Notes: generated by a model not told the origin, from the sequence alone. Numbered from the stretch's first letter, positions 1 to 11,900 are shown. The stretch: DNA of 64,000 bases from Ophiobolus disseminans (GCA_010093685.1 MU006224.1:1-64000); one strand, 5' to 3'. Made by a program: numbers and translations.

Positions 1-95
1 CCCTAACCCTAACCCTAACCCTAACCCTAACCCTAACCCTAACCCTAACCCTAACCCTAACCCTAACCCTAACCCTAACCCTAACCCTAACCCTA
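1..95. repeat. Telomere repeat tract, (CCCTAA)n
   Basis: Fifteen perfect CCCTAA units are followed by a partial unit and then unique sequence (TATATAGCAC). This is the C-rich strand of the TTAGGG telomere used by filamentous fungi, so position 1 is the physical chromosome end and the window runs toward the centromere. No variant units are seen. Confidence 0.98.
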
Positions 96-99
96 TATA

Positions 100-956
100 G
101 CACAAAGCTTGTCGTCGCTAGTGCATTTAACTCTTACGCCTAGGGGCTCATTAAGCGCGGCTACAAGAAGATAGTTAGGGCGTTGAGAAAGATAAAAGGC
201 AACTAGGTCCTAAACCTTCACCTAGCATTGTAGGCCGACCGAGTCACGGTAAAGCGATCTACTAGAGAAACACTAGCCTTCCTTATTAGCGGCAGAGAGC
301 CTGTTTTACCTATTAAACTCTGCATTCCAACATAGCAGATACTGCCCTAGGAAGACGTCTATAACACAGAAACCCTACTTGCACTGCGAGCGAAACAGTT
401 TAAGCATCGCAATAACAGACTGCGAGAAGCAGTAGATTAGACGGTTAGGCTCTGCGAGGAAGGCAAAGAGTGGTTTGATATAAAAGCTAACTTAAGAACG
501 AGCCTAATAATCCCTAGGGACCTTGTGCTTGTACAAGACATTATACGCGATATGGATATAAGCCGCTCCCGCAAATTGGACCTAAGGTAGAAGAGACCTT
601 TCTGCATCTAGGAGATCTCAGACAAGGCGACATATATCCTAGAAGATCTTGATAGAACCCGACTCTAGAGCACGTATGCAGGGAACTAGCTAAGGAAGTT
701 TCTCTAGCGCACGAAGCTAGATGCTAAGACGGTGATAGAACTAGAGATTGCTCCTACGGACCTAATGCGGAATAGGGACGATAAGAGCGAATTGGACGGC
801 ACGGCAGCAATAGTCCCGAGGCGATCTAAACGACTAGCCGAGCAGCCTTCAGAGACGCGGAGGGCAACAGAGGTTCAGATCCCGCCTAGAACTATCGATC
901 TAGCAGAGTACGAGTGGTATAACGAAGAAGCCGACGACATAGAGCTCTTTGACTAA
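100..956 (+). pseudogene. Ty3/gypsy-type integrase C-terminal remnant
   Basis: Conceptual translation with several in-frame stops gives the end of an LTR-retrotransposon integrase. Recognisable blocks are REPVLPI, then LLALRAKQF, KEWFDIKANLR, LVLVQDI, a SR.RKLD..GPF-like (GPY/F) block, TYILEDLD and a basic tail PRRSKRLAEQPSE. Only the last 74 codons (732-956) are open. Stops are mostly TAG, as expected from RIP. Domain order is known from gypsy elements; the upstream core and reverse transcriptase are missing, apparently lost at the telomere junction. It differs in sequence from the gypsy element at 58.7-64 kb, so it is a second family. Confidence 0.6.
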
Positions 957-3560
957 GAGACAGTCAAAGGAATGAAGTAGAGGAGAGAGTTATAGAGTTT
1001 AGGATCATTTTTTGTAGGCATTTAAAAGACATTCCCTTTGCACTAGGAAAGCTGCATAGGGAAGACAGGTTTTATTTTTGTTACAATAGAAGAAAGAAAA
1101 GGAAAAGAGAGAAGCTTGCCTAGGCCTAATAGGCATGTAGGGCACAGAAGGCCAGCACACTAATACGGACTTCTACGGCTATAAGAGCTACTAGTGCCAC
1201 TGAAACCACTACCGCCGCCACCGCCACGAGGACTGCCGCGGGAGTCACTGCTACCACTACGAGAACCACCGCCACCGCGAGGACTACTAGCTCCAAAGCC
1301 CTTAAGCCTACGTCTACGGCCCTAAACGAAGCTCCGGTTAGCAATAGGAGTCCTTAGAGCATCACTAGAACCCTGCCAATGATGAGATTGAGCGGAAATC
1401 CAGTTTGAGCCTATGTTTTCAAAGACGCCTTGAAGAGAGGGACCTGCAGGAGTATTTGCACTCTAGCGAGCAATCTTAGACTTAGTCTTAGGAGCAAAAG
1501 TTGTCGCAAGATAAAAGCAGCCTATGCTACTAGTGCTCTTAGCAGCGTTTATAGAAGCCTGCGCGCCTAATAGAGAGGTAGATAGAGATAAGCCTGCGCG
1601 AGGAGAACCGGCGTCGCGAGTTAGAGGAGTGAGGCTAAGAGGAGAAGAGGGTTTAGCACGAGGTGACAATAGACCTGCCCGAGGTGATAAGGGACCCGCA
1701 CGAGGAGAGGAAGGTCCTGCACGAGGAGACAGAGGGCCTACATCCATTGGAGAGCCGCCTAATAGAGAATTGCCAGTAGAAAGGACGCCTAAATCAGACT
1801 CAGCGTCAGACTCAATCGCACGCCGACGCCTGACTGCTTCCCGCATTACAGCATGCTTAGTTAGAGAGCTAGAAGCAACGACAACATTCGGGTTGCGACT
1901 ACGGAAAGCATCTTGACGCGCAGCTAGACCTAGGGAAGGAGGCGGTCTAGAAGCTAGCTCTCCGCGGCGGCGAGGAACGAGCACATTGGGCGCAAACCGA
2001 GGAGGATAGGCAGGCGTCTGAGACTGCGGAGGGAAGTTCTAGTAGTATAGTCGGCGGCTAGCCTTAAAACTAGCGGTTTTAGAGGAGGTGACAGGATTGC
2101 TGCCAGAAGCAACAGAACGTGCTAGCTCTAAGAAACAAGGAAGTTAGCGAAAACTCGGCCTAATAAAGAGATAGACTTACGGAAGGAGTAGTTGTTGCGG
2201 TTGTGTATAAAGCAGGCAAGGCAACGCGCAAGGAGCAGCAACTGATTATTTAGGCCTCGGAACTAAGTGCACTAAGAATCGTTAGCCATACAGTTGTTAC
2301 AGGCGCAGTTATCAGCGTTGATGTCGTTGCGCTAGAAGAAGTGAATAGCACTGTTAGCAAACCGCAGCAGTAGGGCCACTAGCAAGGCGCTATAAGGACT
2401 AATAGTGCCGCTAGTAGTGACGCCGTTCTAAATGACTGCCGCATGAAAAGCCTAGTACTCGGACTTAGGCAGCTTATTAGGGTCAATCCCGTTGCGGTAG
2501 AAGCCTCGGCCTCTACAGTACAAGAAGTGGAACAGCTACATAGCTCTATTATTAGGCTGTTTAGGTTAGATGCAAAAAGGAAGGTCGTCGTTAATAGTCG
2601 CGTTCTGGCGAGAGCGGAGGAAGGCGTTGCCGAAATCGATAAGGAACTAAGGAAGCATAACACCGTTGTTAATAAGGTCAGCAAGGATGTTAGCGATAGT
2701 GTGCGCAAGCTAGGCACTAATTAGGAGGTTAAGGATATGCGCAACTATTAAGAGTTAGTCACTAGAAGGCCTATGAGTTATAGGAACGTCACTCACTTGC
2801 TTCTATAATAATTTGAACAGGAGGTTTTGCGCGAGCCTTAGTAGGAGACACTAGAAGGTTCAGGCCTCGACCACCTAAGAGTGGCTTGCCACCACCGCTA
2901 CCGCCCCTGCCGCTGCAGCTACCAAAGCTAGTTGCTGTCGAGCTAGGAGTGAAGTCGACGGATGCTATAATAAGAGGCAGGAAGGTAATTTGTGTAGAAG
3001 AAGTAGAGAGGAGTAGAAGAGAAGGGATCTAGTGCTCTTATACCTTATGAGGCGTTTACCTCTAAGTCTCTCACTGATAATCGCTTAGCCGCGCTCTCGC
3101 CGGCTTGCCTAGAAGGCACCTTATAGGTAAGAGAACGTTTAACTAATATACTCGGTTAAACGGTTATTAGGGCGAGCTTTAACTGTTACGAGTAGCGGCA
3201 CGCCTTGTCTATCTAGCAGCCTACCTAGGGCGAGTGTTAGTTAATGCGTAATTGTCTCAAACGCATAACAGTTGCAAACACAAGTTTAAGAACGTACAGG
3301 GCGGTGTGCGATCACAGCTTCAGGAAGGTATTAGTGTTTGCTTTAGGTAGTAAGAGAGTTGCGTAAGATGCGCAGAGATCTAATAAGGCAAAAGTTGTAG
3401 TAGAGCTTAAGGGGACTAAGCTCTTAGAATAGGGGAGGTATGTAGTAGAGCAGAGCGCGTTACCGCAGGGCGCGAGCCTAATAGGGCGTTGGGCGAGTAT
3501 AAGGGCAAGGGAACGCTAGTTTTTGGGGAAAAACCCAATTAACCTTGCATCGAGCATAAC
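957..3560. other. Decayed subtelomeric repeat DNA, unassigned
   Basis: No intact gene is visible. Two stretches look like former coding sequence. A Ser/Pro-rich frame on the minus strand (1463-1984) has repeated SPRAG-type units. A plus-strand frame (about 2164-2724) is rich in Glu, Lys and Val and could form a coiled coil. Near 2793-2995 the minus strand encodes a Gly-rich segment followed by a basic one. These could be gag or accessory pieces of retroelements, but no zinc knuckle or enzyme motif is present, so I do not assign a family. 3060-3560 holds nothing recognisable. Confidence 0.4.
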
Positions 3561-4423
3561 CTACTACAATAGTAGAAAGCGGGTAAAAGACTTATGTGCC
3601 TTCTGCTTGATTAAGTAGATATTAGAGAGAGCTTTTCTCTAGCGGTTGGGGTCGCTGTAGGTGCTGGCTAAGTATTCTAGCAGTTAGGTGCCTAAGCTAT
3701 TCTCTTCTTCTTTCTTAGCTCTAATAAAGGCTAAGCATATGTTCTAGGCATTACTGCGTAGTCTAGCAAAGATGTAGCGCAGTTAGTCTATGTCTAATCT
3801 AATAACTTTGCTATTAGTCTTAATCTTGTTCTTAGCTTTAATCTCCTATCTATCCTATTTAGAGCGTGTACCATCAAATTCTAAAAGCTGTAGTAGTTTC
3901 TCCTTCCTTTTCTTAGACTAGGGTGCATTAAGGCTTTGTTGCAGAGCATTCTAGAGGCCTTGCATAGTCTATTAATTAATAGCATTGCTTTAAACTATTT
4001 GCTGCATAAAAGCGTAGAAGGTTTACTCTATAGTTAGAGGAGCATTTGCAGCATTACTGCTGTTAGCTATTTGCTTAGGTTCTTCTATAGTATGTTCTAT
4101 TGTGTCTAGTGATTCTAGTAATTCTAGTAATTATCAATATTTCCGTTGTTGCCTAGTGGCTCCGTTGGTGTCTAATAATTCCGTTAATATCTAATAATTC
4201 CGTTAATGTCTAATAATTCCGTTAATGTCTAATAATTCTGTTAATGTCTAATGATTTTGTTATGTGCTCATGCAGGTGTTCAACCGTAGAGGTCCCTGCA
4301 GTGGCGTTCTTGTATTCCGTTGTATTGCTCTCGCAATTGTTTCGTTGTATTGCTCTCGCAATTCCGTTGTAGAGCACTAGGGGATAGCCACACTAGCTAC
4401 TTAAGTGATTAATCGAATTTAAA
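3560..4423 (-). mobile_element. Ty3/gypsy 5' region (gag remnant and leader), truncated
   Basis: This stretch closely matches 63268-63987, the gag end of the gypsy element at the right edge of the window, in the same orientation (coding on minus). Shared blocks include the stretch around 3585-3790 and the sequence just inside the LTR (GATTAATCGAATTTAAA). The pol half is absent, so the copy was truncated on its telomeric side. Stops fill all frames. Confidence 0.75.
4095..4265. repeat. Minisatellite in gypsy leader
   Basis: Tandem units of about 9 bp (TTCTAGTAA) pass into units of about 19 bp (TCTAATAATTCCGTTAATG). The homologous position of the second gypsy copy (63796-63930) has the same two unit types in different numbers, so the array belongs to the element and varies between copies. 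Confidence 0.7.
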
Positions 4424-4742
4424 TGTAAGGGGCTAGGCTGAAGACAGCAGAAAGGCTAGGTTAAACAGAGATGAATTCGATAGAGTCTATCTAGAGCTAG
4501 AGAGCAGGCTGACTTTATAGCAGACTGCTAGCTTCTAGAAGTTTCTACATACATTAGCATTTGTCAGCTGTTAGAAGAATATATCTTGTTCTAGCTAGTT
4601 CTAGGACATTCTATAACATTCTAGGACATTCTATAACGTTCTAGGACATTCTATAACGTTCTAGGACATTCTATAACGTTCTATAATGTTCTAATAAACC
4701 GAAGTGTATCCACTAAGAACAATAGAGGTCTAACCTCTTACA
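4424..4742 (-). repeat. Gypsy LTR (319 bp) with internal 20-22 bp tandem repeats
   Basis: Starts TGTAAGGGGCTAGG and ends TAACCTCTTACA, with TG...CA ends. The same ends define LTRs at 19587-19854, 24080-24833 and 58679-58966. Between about 4590 and 4690 it contains repeated units of the type GTTCTAGGACATTCTATAAC. Other copies have fewer or diverged units, which explains LTR length differences. It abuts hAT sequence on its right side, so the retroelement inserted into the hAT copy that follows. Confidence 0.85.
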
Positions 4743-5874
4743 CAAGCGCATGTACCGCACTTAGTTTCTAGATTACCTTACCTAATACGACGCCCTACGC
4801 GCTAGGGAGTTTACTCCTATTATTAGCAGCACGCCTTAGCGATTAGTTAATAGCAACAAATAGTTTCGCAAACTGTCCCTCCCTTCACAGTTAAGTATAG
4901 TGTTAACTTTAAGCCTGTCTTCTCTTATAGACATAGACGACAACCTAGAGCTAACTCGTTAAGAAGAGGAGTTATACCTAAGCACGCCTACTATTCTTAA
5001 GAGTAATAGATTCGATGTGCTAGCATAGTAGAAAGAGAATAAGATATTATACCCCTAGCTCGCCTAGGTTGCGAAGGATATTCTTGCAGTATAGATTGCC
5101 TAAGTTAGTGTTAAACGCGTCTTTAATATAAGTAAGGATGTTATTAGCAATTAGAGGCACAATCTAACTGCGCAGACAATCTAGCAAATTATAATCCTTA
5201 AGCAGTTAATATCTGCAGAAGAAGAAGCCGCGTTACCTACTAGTGATGAGGGCGCTCGCGACGCACCCCTCGATAAGGTTGACGACCTATTTGAGTTACA
5301 AGGCGACGTTAGTACACTAGATAGAAACTCTAGTGATAGGCGTTTAGATAGTGAAGAGGAGGACGGGAATAGGGACGGAGATGAAAATAGGACTGGAGAT
5401 GGGGAGGAAGATAAGAACGAGGATAGGGACGAGGATAGGGATGAACGTAGGGACTCAACACCCTCGCGTCGGCAGCTTCTAGTTCGAAAACGGGTTAGGC
5501 TGACACTATTTGATGAACAACTTAAGACAAATAAGCGATTAAGTAGACGTAGTGCGCGTGCATAAATATTGATTATTTTAGAGTTTTGTCATGTTTATGT
5601 AATGCTGTAGGCTAAGGTGTAATAAAAAGACGTGATAACCTAGTGCACAAACCCCACACTGAATTCAACGGCACTTAACCTAGCTGGGTACCCCTAACCC
5701 CACCCCACCCCATCGTCCGTGCGACCCTATCCCAACCCATACCCAGCCAAAATAACCCTACCCAACCTCTACCCATAGCCCGTGCGACCCAACCCCAGCC
5801 TCAACCCAACATCCGTGCGACCCCTACCCAACCTATACCCAGCGGTGGGTACCCCGAACCCATTTACCAGCCTA
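4743..5874 (+). mobile_element. hAT transposon, right end (transposase C-terminus and terminal repeats)
   Basis: 4750-5230 aligns in translation with the hAT dimerisation region of the 49.8-55.7 kb element (W..YPxLARxAKDIL-type block, then RVFNI..DVI and IIILKQLIS), with stops. 5230-5560 encodes an acidic linker and a basic tail. 5690-5874 is the terminal region: repeated GGTACCC/CCTAACCC and CGTGCGACC motifs ending CAGCCTA at 5874. The reverse complement reads TAGGCTGGTAAATGGG, matching the other copy's terminus. The flank GATATAGC corresponds to GATATCGC in the undisturbed host repeat at 27.9 kb. The left half is missing. Confidence 0.75.
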
Positions 5875-6003
5875 GATATAGCGTAAAAATAGCTAGACTG
5901 CCTTCTCTTTCTCCTCTGTTACCTTGCATCGCGTGTATAGTGTGTATAGCGTGTGCGCTGGGTGTGAAGAGCATGTAGAGCGATCGCGCAACTATGGTGT
6001 TGG

Positions 6004-6228
6004 TGTCAGATGTGATCAGCCTTTCAGCAGGGCGCTCAGAGACGGCAGAACTGATCATGTGCTGGATTACTGCTAGCGCAGACTCAGGATAAGGAAGATA
6101 AAGATAAGCAGAGGAGACCCCTCAAGAGAACACAGAAGACACACAATCAATACACGACCATTAATTATAATCAATACTGATCAACATTATTTATCTTTAC
6201 ACGATCTGATTAAGCCTCCGATCTGACA
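6004..6228 (-). mobile_element. Solo LTR, copia-type family B (225 bp)
   Basis: Starts TGTCAGATGTGATC and ends CCGATCTGACA, with inverted TGTCAGAT/ATCTGACA ends. It is flanked by the perfect 5 bp target duplication GTTGG (5999-6003 and 6229-6233). Removing it restores similarity to the uninterrupted copy at 28.0 kb. A truncated copy of the same LTR lies in opposite orientation at 47907-48035. The orientation given is arbitrary, because no internal region is attached. Confidence 0.85.
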
Positions 6229-6283
6229 GTTGGTGTTCGTGCAACCATAGTGCCGCGCTAGCGCTGCAGCCAATCAGCAATTG

Positions 6284-6313
6284 CGCAACCATAGTGCCGG
6301 CACCATAGTTGCG
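6284..6313. promoter_or_regulatory. Dyad upstream of OrsD/helicase-type gene copy 1
   Basis: Inverted repeat centred on GCCGGC (arms CGCAACCATAGTGCC and GGCACCATAGTTGCG, two arm mismatches). It lies next to a CCAAT box (GCAGCCAATCAGC, 6265-6277). The same arrangement occurs at 28091-28135. No function is known; promoter element or transposon terminus are both possible. Confidence 0.45.
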
Positions 6314-6340
6314 GGTGTTCATACGGAGAGGACAGCAGAG

Positions 6341-6620
6341 GATGCGCCTCAGACCCTGTGTGTTCTATCAGCTCTGTCACTGCCTTTGTGACTATGGCCA
6401 CGTCCTGTCTGCTCTGCATGATGGTTGGCTTGTTGACGAACACGCTGGACGGAACGGAGCCTTGCGAGGCGGCCACGTCAGCCGTTTGCCCAAAATAGCC
6501 GGCGCTGAGTCAACGCCGCTCTCGTGACTTGCGGTGCCCACCACGCTGCCAGAGCCGCCGCTGCTGTTTGCTCGCCAGCCACCGCTGCCTACCTTGACCT
6601 ACCGCGATGTGTGTCGCACG
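6341..6620. other. Intergenic, no gene seen
   Basis: GC-richer unique sequence between the repeat and the HET gene. The short open frames here lack family features. It presumably contains the 5' region of the broken HET-NACHT gene. Confidence 0.5.
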
Positions 6621-8166
6621 ATGCGGCTCTTGCAGTTCGATTGGAATGGCAGCCTCTGCCTGACCAAGGATCTTAGCGACAACGAGCTCTTGTCCTACCC
6701 GTACGCTATCCTCTCGCATACCTGGGGTGAAGATAACGAAGAAGTGAGCTTCGCGGACCTGACTCAAGGCTTGGGTCAACGAAAGTGGGATACGAGAAGC
6801 TGCGCTTTTGTGGTGAGCAGGCTGCGAACAATGGCCTGCGCTACTTCTGGGTGGACACCTGTTGCATCGACAAGAGCAGTAGCGCCGAGCTCTCGAAAGC
6901 CATCACGTCCATGTTTCGCTGGTACGGCGGGGCAGTGAGATGCTATGTATCTTAAAGATGTATCAGCAAGGGGTAGTGAGAGCACCGATGACTCGTCGCG
7001 ACCTTGGGAACCACCTTTTCGCAGCAGCCGATGGTTCAGGCGGCTGGACGCTGCAAGAGCTTCTCGCGCCTCAGTCAGTCGAGTTCTTCGATCTGCACGG
7101 CACCCGGCTAGGCGACAAGAAGTCTTTAGAGCAACTGCTGCATGAAGTTACCCAGATCCTACCCCCTGCCCTTCGCAACGCTCCTCTGGACGAGTTTGGT
7201 GTTGACGAGCGGATGTCCTGGGCGGTTGGTCGTGAGACAAAGCATGGCGAAGACCAAGCGTACTATCTTCTGGGCCTCTTCGATGTCAGCATGCTGCCTA
7301 ACTATGGCGAGGGAGTGGACAGAGCCTTCACGAGGCTGCAAAAGGAGATCCAAGGTGGTAAGTGGCCCAGCTCAGCTCATCACTGGCTGCAACGAAGTTA
7401 GTCTCTTCGCTGATACTGTGAGATCATAGAGGACTTTGTCGCTCGCCTTCCAGCCGCTGCCGATGCGCCTTTTAACTCGAACACGCCCCAGCATGAGGAG
7501 GCCTGCCTCCCCAACACCCGTGTCGATCTGCTGAATACAATATATGAATGGGCCGACGGGGACAGCAAACAATACATCTTCTGGTTGACTGGCCTGGCTG
7601 GCACAGGCAAAACAACAGTTGCACGCTCAGTTGCGCTGTCATATCGAGCAAAGCAGCATCTTGGTGCCAGCTTCTTCTTTTCCAAGGGCGGCGGTGACGC
7701 TGGTCGGGCAGGCAAGGTTGTGACCAGCATTGCGGTTCAGCTTGCGCGGAGCGTGCCTGGCGTTCACCGACACGTAGGCAATGCCATCATACAGCGCCCT
7801 GAGATCGCCAGCCAGTCGCTGCGTGTCACGTTGGATCGGAAATCTCACATACAATCACCACATATACGGTACAGTGGCGGGGTAACGTGTGTTCACATGT
7901 TGCCCCCCATTTTGGCCGCCACACTGCGCGACCAGAGGCAGTACCTCGTCCTCGAGCCACTGTCGAAGTTGGAGAAGCCCGCAACCTTTGTTCTGATAGT
8001 CGACGCTCTGGACGAGTGCGAAAGCAGCAATGACGCACAGCTGATCGTGCAGCTATTGGCGATGTCTGGGTCGCTGAAGCATATGCGGCTGCGAGCGTTG
8101 CTCACAAGCAGGCCCGAGGTACACATCCAGTTTGGCGTGATGCAAGTGCCGCAGCCCCGCCGTTAA
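6621..8166 (+). pseudogene. HET-NACHT protein, broken (frameshifts, truncated)
   Basis: Starts MRLLQF and shows the HET domain signatures YAILSHTWG, YFWVDTCCID, GWTLQELLAP and LLGLFDVSMLPNYGEG. These lie in different frames: shifts occur near 6780, near 6945 and near 7050. A probable intron with donor GTAAGT lies at about 7357-7421 (acceptor CATAG). A NACHT region follows: Walker A GLAGTGKT at about 7588 and Walker B VLIVDALDEC at about 7990. In-frame extra sequence (about 7823-7925) sits between NACHT blocks where the relative at 33.6 kb has none. The protein ends at RPEV-like sequence without repeats. HET-NACHT proteins act in heterokaryon incompatibility; this copy cannot encode one intact. 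Confidence 0.85.
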
Positions 8167-8925
8167 TACCTCGTCCGACCCACCATGTCCTCATACTTCT
8201 GTCACCCAGCGGGCATGGTCGGAGACAGAAGCCAACTGGCATGATACATAATACTAGGATCTGAGTCTATGCTTCGGTGAGCGGAGTGCGTGTCACTGGA
8301 AGAACGCCGTCGTTGCAAGCACGCACAAAGGTGGAAGGGTCTGCATATCTTGGGGATACAGTTGTCGTACGGTCATACAACGAACGGGGCCTTGCATGAG
8401 CACTGCAATTGTGAGGGCCGTAGAGAGGTGCTTCAGTCTGATCGCTGAGGTGACAAGGAGTTCGGATCGTCGATGCTCATGAGCGCTGGGTAGGGTGGAG
8501 CACAGATCTGGGGGTAGCTATGCGTAGCAAGATACTACGCTATCCAAGGTTGCATGCCAATTTGTCATCGATAATGACCTTTCTATCTCTTCACAATACT
8601 ACCCAGCGCGGATGTTCATGGCAAGGGTATGGCCGGAGCGGGTTGACCATCCTCCCTACTAGCGGCGGCATGAAGTACCAAATCATCTCCAGTAGTTACT
8701 GTTTGACATCACATATCAACACGCTTACTCAGCCACATGATACTGAGAAACTCAGCCACTTTGCACTGCCTCCTGCCCCGCTATCATCCCCAACTCCTTC
8801 GAGTGTTCTTCTATGAATCTGCCAGCCAGCACAGTTGCATTTCTTTGACTGCCGAACCCTGCACATATTTGCCTACGTCTATTCTAATTATTTCCTTAGC
8901 TGGCGCCCGCTGATAATCCTTCTAC
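8167..8925. other. Intergenic, no gene seen
   Basis: Unique sequence without a supported gene. A pyrimidine-rich stretch at about 8850-8900 lies just upstream of the next start codon and may belong to its promoter or leader. Confidence 0.5.
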
Positions 8926-11900
8926 ATGCGTCTTTTGCAGCTTCGAGATGACGGCGAATTCAGCCTGGTCGAATATTTTCGCAACAATATTCCGCGCTAT
9001 GCTATTCTTTCGCATACTTGGGGAAGAGATCAAGAAGAGTTCACCTTTGAAAATATTGAGAAGGGCACGGGCAAGAACAAGGCTGGCTATCGTAAGGTCC
9101 ACTTCTGCGGAATGCAAGCTGCGAAAGACGGCCTCGAACACTTCTGGGTGGACACCTGCTGCATCGACAAAAAAAGTAGCGCAGAGCTTACAGAAGCCAT
9201 CAACTCTATGTTCCGCTGGTACCAGAATGCAGCTAGATGCTACGTGTATTTGTCTGATGTTTCAGTGAGCGGTTCCGTCAAAGACGACGAGTTCTCTCGA
9301 AGATGGAAACCGGCATTCAAGAGAAGCAGATGGTTTACCCGTGGCTGGACACTTCAAGAGCTTATCGCTCCGACATCAGTTGAGTTCTTCTCCAAGGAGG
9401 AACAGCGGCTTGGTGACAAGCAATCACTGGACCAAACTCTCCATGAGATAACTGGCATCGCCATCCAAGCCTTCCGAGGAACGCCTCTGTCTCATTTCAG
9501 TGTGAATGAGCGCATGTCGTGGGCAAAAAACCGCCGAACAAAACGGGAAGAGGACGAGGTGTACTCTCTACTAGGCATTTTCAACATCAATATGCCGTCC
9601 ACCTATGGCGAAGGACGGGAAGAGGCGTTGACTCGCCTTCAGAAGAATCTGAAGGAGAAGGAAAAGGAAGAACGGACGATGTTGGACTCATTGAGATTTA
9701 ACCAAATCGATGCGCGCCAGATGACTGTCAAGAACGCCCACGCCAAGACATGTAAATGGCTGTTGAAAAAGTCTGAATACCTCGAGTGGCTTGATGACAC
9801 TAAACTGAGCGAACACCACGGCTTCTTGTGGATTAAAGGGAATCCCGGAACCGGAAAGTCAACATTAATGAAATTTGCTCTTACTAATGCCCGTGAGACG
9901 ATGAAGGACAAGATTGTGCTCTCATTTTTCTTCAATGCACGAGGCGAAGATTTAGAGAAGTCTACGATCGGGACATATCAGACGCTGCTACTGCGACTCC
10001 TCGAACAAATTCCAGTGCTTCAGAGCGTCTTCGAATTGCTCGGCCTCCCAAAGTCAAGCATCAGCACAAATTACAAATGGACCGTCGAATCGCTGAAAAT
10101 GCTATTGGGAAAAGCTACACAAAGACTCAAGTCATCTGTGGTCTGTTTTATTGACGCCTTAGATGAATGCGAAGAACGTCAGATCCGGGATATGGTATCC
10201 TTTTTCGAGCAGGTGGGCGAGCTTGCCGTGTCCACCGACGTTAAATTCCGAATTTGTTTATCAAGCAGGCATTACCCATATATCACGATCCGAAAAAACT
10301 TGAATCTGGTTCTGGATAGACAAGAAGGGCACGACCAGGACATAGCCGACTACCTTGCTAGCGAGTTGAGGATTGGGCATAGTAAGCTTGCTGAGCAGAT
10401 CCGAGTAGAAGTTCAAAGGAAAGCCTCTGGGATCTTTTTGTGGGTTATTCTCGTAGTAGGCATACTAAATAAAGAGCACGACAGTGGCCGCATCCATGCG
10501 CTTCGGCGAAGACTACGGGAGATTCCTAGCGATCTACACGAACTATTCTACAACATATTAACACGCGACTCCATCAATAGCGACGAACTAGTACTATGTG
10601 TTCAGTGGGTACTCTTCGCAACGCAGCCATTGAAGCCAGAGCAGTTGTACTTTGCCGTCCTTTCCGGAGTCGAGCCAGATGCCCTATCAAGATGGGATCC
10701 TGATGAGGTCACGATAAAGGATATCGAAAGATACATACTTAATGCCTCGAAAGGGCTCTCTGAACTCACAAAGTCCAACACTCCAACGGTCCAGTTCATT
10801 CACGAGTCGGTGAAGGACTTTCTCTTGGAAGAAAACGCGCTCGCAAGCATTTGGCCCGATCTCGGCAGCAACTTTCAAGGTCAAAGCCATGAGCGGCTGA
10901 AGAATTGCTGCCTGAACTACATGGGTTTCACCCATATGAACCTCCCCATGGGTCTTCCAAAAGCTTCATCCCAGAGGGCTGCAGACTTCCGCCCACCAGC
11001 CACTGATGCACTTCCCTTCCTGGAGTATGCCGTGCTTAATGTACTCCACCATGCAAATGTGGCAGGTGGTGGAATCGCTCAGGAAAATTTTATCCAGAGC
11101 TTCCCCTTTGCCGATTGGCTTTGGCTCTACAATCTATTCGAAAAAGACGAATTACGCAGGTATTCACAAAATGTCAGTCTTTTGTATGTATTGGCGGAGA
11201 GCAATATGTCAAACCTCATCAGAGCTCATCCATCCATCTTCTCGTGTCTTGAAGTGGAAAACGAGCATTACGGGCCTCCATTTTTTGCAGCCCTTGCTAC
11301 CAGGAGCGAGGAAGCTATCCAAACATTTGTGGCGAGCGTGTCTCCGAAGAGTCAATTTCACAATCTGTGCAGCCGGTACCATCATAACGAAGGCAACAGA
11401 GGCAAGTTTAGACACGACTTTAAATTCTCAAACCGAAGGACCACACTCTCATATTTAGCGGAGCTTGGCGACGAGGCAATATTTGCTTTTGGGCTTGAGA
11501 CGGGAAATATCATGCCAGACTCTAAAGACCGCGATGGACGAACGCCGCTCTCGTGGGCGTCAGCGATGGGCCACCAGGCCATAGTTACGTTACTGCTCGA
11601 CACAGGCAAGGTCAACCTCGACTCAAAGGACGCTGACGGATGGACGCCGCTATGGTGGGCGGCAAAGAACAGGCGCGAGTCCGTCGTCAAGACGCTGCTC
11701 GACACAGACAAGGTCGACCTCGACTCGAAGGATGCGGATGGACGGACACTGCTATCGTGGGCGTCATGGGACAGGCACGAGGTGCTTATCAAACTGCTGC
11801 TCGACACCGGTAAGGTTGACGCCACCTCGAAGGATACGGACGGACGGACACCACTATCGTGGGCGGCAATGAACGGATGCGAGGCGATAGTCAAGCTGCT

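Larger units (their letters stand above)
5875..6340 (-). pseudogene. 5' end of telomere-associated OrsD/helicase-type gene, copy 1 (fragment)
   Basis: Closely matches 27890-28150. Both encode on the minus strand a start MQG(N/S)R.EREG followed by AIFT.Y (ATG at 5929 here), preceded by the same upstream region with a CCAAT box and a dyad. Here the coding part ends after about 20 codons, where the hAT element begins at 5874. The 5' region is itself opened by an LTR at 6004-6228. The gene probably belonged to the subtelomeric OrsD/RecQ-like family described for copy 2. Confidence 0.6.

Noticed and set aside
1126..1344. Val/Ala-rich small membrane protein on the minus strand
   Set aside because: Low-complexity GCC/GTA repeat sequence in a decayed region, with no start context or family.
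8520..8816. 98-codon frame upstream of the HET-NACHT-ankyrin gene
   Set aside because: No family features and it lies in an intergenic region next to a promoter; likely chance.
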